Made by a program: the position numbers and the translations under genes. From assembly GCA_947625375.1 (NCBI GenBank), contig CANQOC010000015.1:1-54622 (forward strand): a stretch of 54,622 bases of DNA. Reading direction: 5' to 3'. Origin of the DNA: an uncultured Clostridia bacterium (lineage in GTDB: Bacteria > Bacillota > Clostridia > Oscillospirales > Ruminococcaceae). This document shows positions 52,199 through 54,622 of this stretch, in pieces. The notes under the pieces are model-generated. The model searched no databases. It was not told where the DNA came from and saw only the letters and a list, made by a program, of their open reading frames with translations. Position 1 is the first letter of the stretch; every line of letters starts with the position of its first letter.

Positions 52199-53011
52199 AT
52201 GTGCAAAAAATATTACCGCTTCTTTTGGGGATTTTTAGATAAACAGAAAAAGTGGCTGAATGAAATGTCGGACAAGGGATTTCGCTTGGTGGATACGGGC
52301 AGAGCTTGGTATGAATTTGAAGACTGTGAGCCTGAAAAATATCGCTATGCGGTGGAGTTTGTCGGAGAAAAATCCAAGCAGAGCGCCGAGGAATATGCCT
52401 CTTTTTTAGAGGACTGCGGTTACCGCGTTATGTTCAAAAATCTTAATCTTGATTATTCAGTCGGAAAAGCCGTTATTCGCCCGTGGGCAGACAAGGGCGG
52501 CAGAATTGCGACTACACCCGGTTCATATAACAAAGAGCTCCTCATCGTTGAAAAAGAAAATGACGGAAAAGATTTCGAGCTGCACACTGACGAAAATGAT
52601 ATTAAAGAATATAAAAAAACGGTCCACAAACCGTGGATTTTTTCTATTGCATTTATAATTATTTTGCTTCTTATTTTGTTGAGCGTAAATTTTGCGGGCG
52701 CGTTGGGATTTGAAACAAAAAGCGCGACAAGAATCGGCTATATCGGCCACAACGGCCTGAGCAGCTGGTCGGGAAAATATCATTTACTTGACGGGACCAT
52801 GAAGAAATCAATTCGTCCCAAAAACGACACTCTCGGCATAGAAATCGAAACCGAATCCGGGCAAATTTCGATTGAAATTCGCGACGCGGAGGGAAATATA
52901 ATTTTTGACGAATCGAACATGAAAACCGGGTCGTACAGCGTGAGCGCGCCGGACAAAGTCAGCGTGAAAATTGAAGCAGAGAAGCATAAGGGAAGGTTTG
53001 AAATAGGGTAG
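52199..53011 (+). CDS. DUF2812 domain membrane protein
   Basis: 270 residues from ATG 52199, seven bases behind GGAGG; ATG 52193 is too close to that site. The N-terminal DUF2812 (about 1-130; LDKQKKWLNEMSDKGFRLVD) is followed by one membrane helix (about 145-168) and a C-terminal extracytoplasmic beta domain. Pairs of padR and DUF2812 are common in Firmicutes. Function unknown; probably an envelope-stress output. Base composition is more AT-rich than the genes before. Confidence 0.85.
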   Translation: MCKKYYRFFWGFLDKQKKWLNEMSDKGFRLVDTGRAWYEFEDCEPEKYRYAVEFVGEKSKQSAEEYASFLEDCGYRVMFKNLNLDYSVGKAVIRPWADKGGRIATTPGSYNKELLIVEKENDGKDFELHTDENDIKEYKKTVHKPWIFSIAFIIILLLILLSVNFAGALGFETKSATRIGYIGHNGLSSWSGKYHLLDGTMKKSIRPKNDTLGIEIETESGQISIEIRDAEGNIIFDESNMKTGSYSVSAPDKVSVKIEAEKHKGRFEIG

Positions 53012-53116
53012 GCGCTTGCATTTAATGAAACAGATATTTGCATTTATAAATATATCGTTTCTAATATTGACAAAATACAATACATGACTATTAGAGAGCT
53101 TCCCTCCCTTCGTTAG

Positions 53117-53145
53117 TTGAAAAAACATGTGTTCTGTGGTATAAT
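53117..53145 (+). promoter_or_regulatory. Promoter of the AT-rich methyltransferase gene
   Basis: TTGAAA (53117-53122), 17 bases, TATAAT (53140-53145). Confidence 0.8.
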
Positions 53146-53177
53146 AAGAGCTATATTTTAAAAGCGGAGGTTTCTGT

Positions 53178-53945
53178 ATGGACAATAATACTATTGTGGA
53201 TAGTAATAAGTCTTATTGGGACGCATATGCGGATTTGTGGTTTGGTACAACTGCACTTCCGCAGTATGGAGTCAAATTTCAAACGGAAGACGAATTGCAC
53301 TTATTTGGCGATGTATCCGGAAAGAGAATGTTAGAGATTTGCTGTGGGAGTGGTCATTCATTAAAATATCATGCAGATAGAAAGGCAGGAGAACTGTGGG
53401 GAATTGATTTGTCAAAACATCAGCTTGCTAATGCTGAGAAATTCCTTTCGGAAAATGGGTATAGTGCAAAGTTAATATGTACACCTATGGAAGAAATGAA
53501 TGTTCCATCCAATTACTTCGATTATGTCTATTCTATATATGGAATTGGATGGACTACAGATTTACAAGGAACTTTTGACAAAATTGCTTCTTGCCTAAAA
53601 AAAGATGGCATTTTCATTTTTAGTTGGAATCATACTCTGTATCATTGTGTTGCATTTTCGCGTGAAAAAGGAAAAAATGTGATAGAAAACGGAGAACTTG
53701 TTTTTAGTAAAAGTTATTTTGACGAATCATATTATAAAATGCCGGTTCATGACAGTGAGGTTATATTGTGTAATCGAAAAATATCAACATATGTTAATGC
53801 ACTTGCAAAAGCCGGTTTTGTAATTGAGCAGATGATTGAGCAGAATGATAGAGAAACAATGGAAAGTACCGGAGATACAAGCGATAAGACACAAAAAGCA
53901 AAAATGATACCAATTTCAGTATGCTTTAAAGCAAGAAAATTATAA
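53178..53945 (+). CDS. Class I SAM-dependent methyltransferase, AT-rich
   Basis: 255 residues after GCGGAGGTTTCTG. Motif I MLEICCGSGHSLKYHA (about residues 51-66), LWGIDLSKHQLANAE, motif II YFDYVYSIYGIGWTTD, CLKKDGIFIFSWNH. Matches Methyltransf_11 proteins of Firmicutes; the substrate is unknown. Codons end in A or T far more than in the rest of the window, so this gene was probably acquired from an AT-rich donor. Confidence 0.85.
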   Translation: MDNNTIVDSNKSYWDAYADLWFGTTALPQYGVKFQTEDELHLFGDVSGKRMLEICCGSGHSLKYHADRKAGELWGIDLSKHQLANAEKFLSENGYSAKLICTPMEEMNVPSNYFDYVYSIYGIGWTTDLQGTFDKIASCLKKDGIFIFSWNHTLYHCVAFSREKGKNVIENGELVFSKSYFDESYYKMPVHDSEVILCNRKISTYVNALAKAGFVIEQMIEQNDRETMESTGDTSDKTQKAKMIPISVCFKARKL

Positions 53946-54025
53946 TCAGAGAGGTTAATATATGAAGTATGTAAGTAAACTTCTGTTACGGATATGGAAA
54001 TGAGCAAGAAATTTTAGCAGTGTTA

Positions 54026-54157
54026 ATGATTTTTGCGCTCGTCGGCTGCGGCAAGCAGCTTGCAAAGCTGATGATTGAATACGACCTCGGCGTATCAACT
54101 GTCGCGACGTATAAGGTCAAGCGAATTGACTCAGATTTCTTTAGCGAGGATGTTTAA
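54026..54157 (+). pseudogene. C-terminal remnant resembling an Mrr-type restriction endonuclease
   Basis: A 43-codon frame ends GKQLAKLMIEYDLGVSTVA then TYKVKRIDSDFFSEDV, which is like the end of Mrr-family DNA endonucleases (...GxxLAxLMIxxxxGV...YxxKRID.DFF). The preceding bases hold stops in all useful frames, and the catalytic part is gone. Its GC-richer bases differ from the AT-rich flanks. Confidence 0.55.
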
Positions 54158-54622
54158 CTGATATAAAAACTGCTGTGAGTCATGCGCATGGTTTTGTGGG
54201 TGATTGGACAGAATAAAGACATAAAATATCCCCTAGTCAGTTAAGCCGATTAAGGGATTTTAATTTTGCTGCAAGCGATAGGCGATTATTTCCACTCGTC
54301 ACAAACAAAACAATTCTGCTTAGAGAAAATGCGCTGTCGTATTCATTTTCCTTTTGATAATTCTTATTCGCTGTATTATTCTGCCTATATCGGCGTTTGT
54401 TATCATTTTGTTATCAGCGGTGATAACATGAATGATTGCAAAAGCGGAATGATTTCCGATGTTTTTATTATATCACACTTTATCTCATTTGTCACCACCT
54501 ATTTTTAATTTTCTGCTTTAAAGCAATAAATTTTATTATTTCTGTTATACCAATTTTTCCATATGCCCATAGCGTTTTATAATCGATTTCTTTCTTTTAT
54601 CAGTTCATTAACAACATGATCG
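54158..54622. other. AT-rich window end without a supported gene
   Basis: A hairpin-like TATCCC...GGGAT pair near 54225-54260 may be a terminator. An 80-codon plus frame at 54266 lacks a ribosome site and family features. On the minus strand 14 codons enter from beyond the edge and stop near 54577, with a protein-like reading continuing in another frame; too little to call. Confidence 0.4.

Noticed and set aside
54266..54508. 80-codon plus frame in the AT-rich end
   Set aside because: No ribosome site, unusual composition, no recognisable family; AT-rich DNA gives such frames by chance.

Overview
The window reads as chromosomal DNA of a GC-rich, probably gut-dwelling, anaerobic Clostridia member (Oscillospiraceae/Ruminococcaceae-like). 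The evidence is: sigma-A promoters of the form TTGACA-N17-TATAAT; a T-box leader on pheST; IreB, YerC, DUF1836, DegV and LarC genes; rubrerythrin; FucO; and an uxuAB/GH30/GH130 hemicellulose repertoire. No species is claimed.

Layout. 1-4055: end of a glucuronate operon (uxuA partial, uxuB), a small membrane protein and a CapA-like lipoprotein. 4056-5435: a gene-free repeat block. 5436-6535: an MGMT-like protein and an XRE regulator with a tiny membrane partner. 6596-11780 (minus): the str operon rpsL-rpsG-fusA-tuf with a membrane-anchored protein behind it. 11877-18793: methyltransferase, tRNA-Ser, acetyltransferase, secreted GH30, DegV, GH130, DUF1836, IreB. 19094-23196 (minus): T-box, membrane protein, pheS, pheT. 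24113-26477 (minus): tgt, mntP, HAD phosphatase. 26579-30877: tRNA-Val, secreted cysteine-protease-like protein, pyrophosphatase, yerC-methyltransferase-hslO, then tRNA-Asp-Gly-Cys. 31119-33759: acetyltransferase-larC (minus) and tcdA (plus). 33838-38314: two large repeat blocks around fucO. 38574-39107: rubrerythrin. 39303-50423: a sigma factor with a long C-terminal extension, a lipoprotein, and a three-gene nonribosomal peptide operon (NRPS A-T-C-A-T-R with a truncated front condensation domain, a MATE exporter fused to an RsbW-like ATPase domain, and an Sfp-type phosphopantetheinyl transferase). 50478-54622: XRE regulator, PadR/DUF2812 pair with a clear operator, and an AT-rich end with a methyltransferase and a remnant resembling an Mrr nuclease.

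The most unusual content is of two kinds. First, the NRPS operon is self-contained: one promoter, ATGA-type overlaps, and its own carrier-activating and export functions. The architecture predicts a dipeptide aldehyde that could cyclise to a pyrazinone. Second, the intergenic DNA carries layered repeats: (a) arrays of short GC-rich hairpin modules around a recurrent AAGGAATTCGCT...GCTCATGCTAT core; (b) heptad-phased purine/pyrimidine dyads at seven sites; (c) five copies of a roughly 100-nt cloverleaf-like element of three hairpins closed by an outer stem, with paired (compensatory) changes between copies; (d) a 97-bp identical long hairpin next to two cloverleaf copies. In two places a heptad dyad replaces a hairpin segment at the same junctions, so the modules appear to be exchanged as units.

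All calls are by eye from the sequence and family knowledge; no database search or folding program was run.
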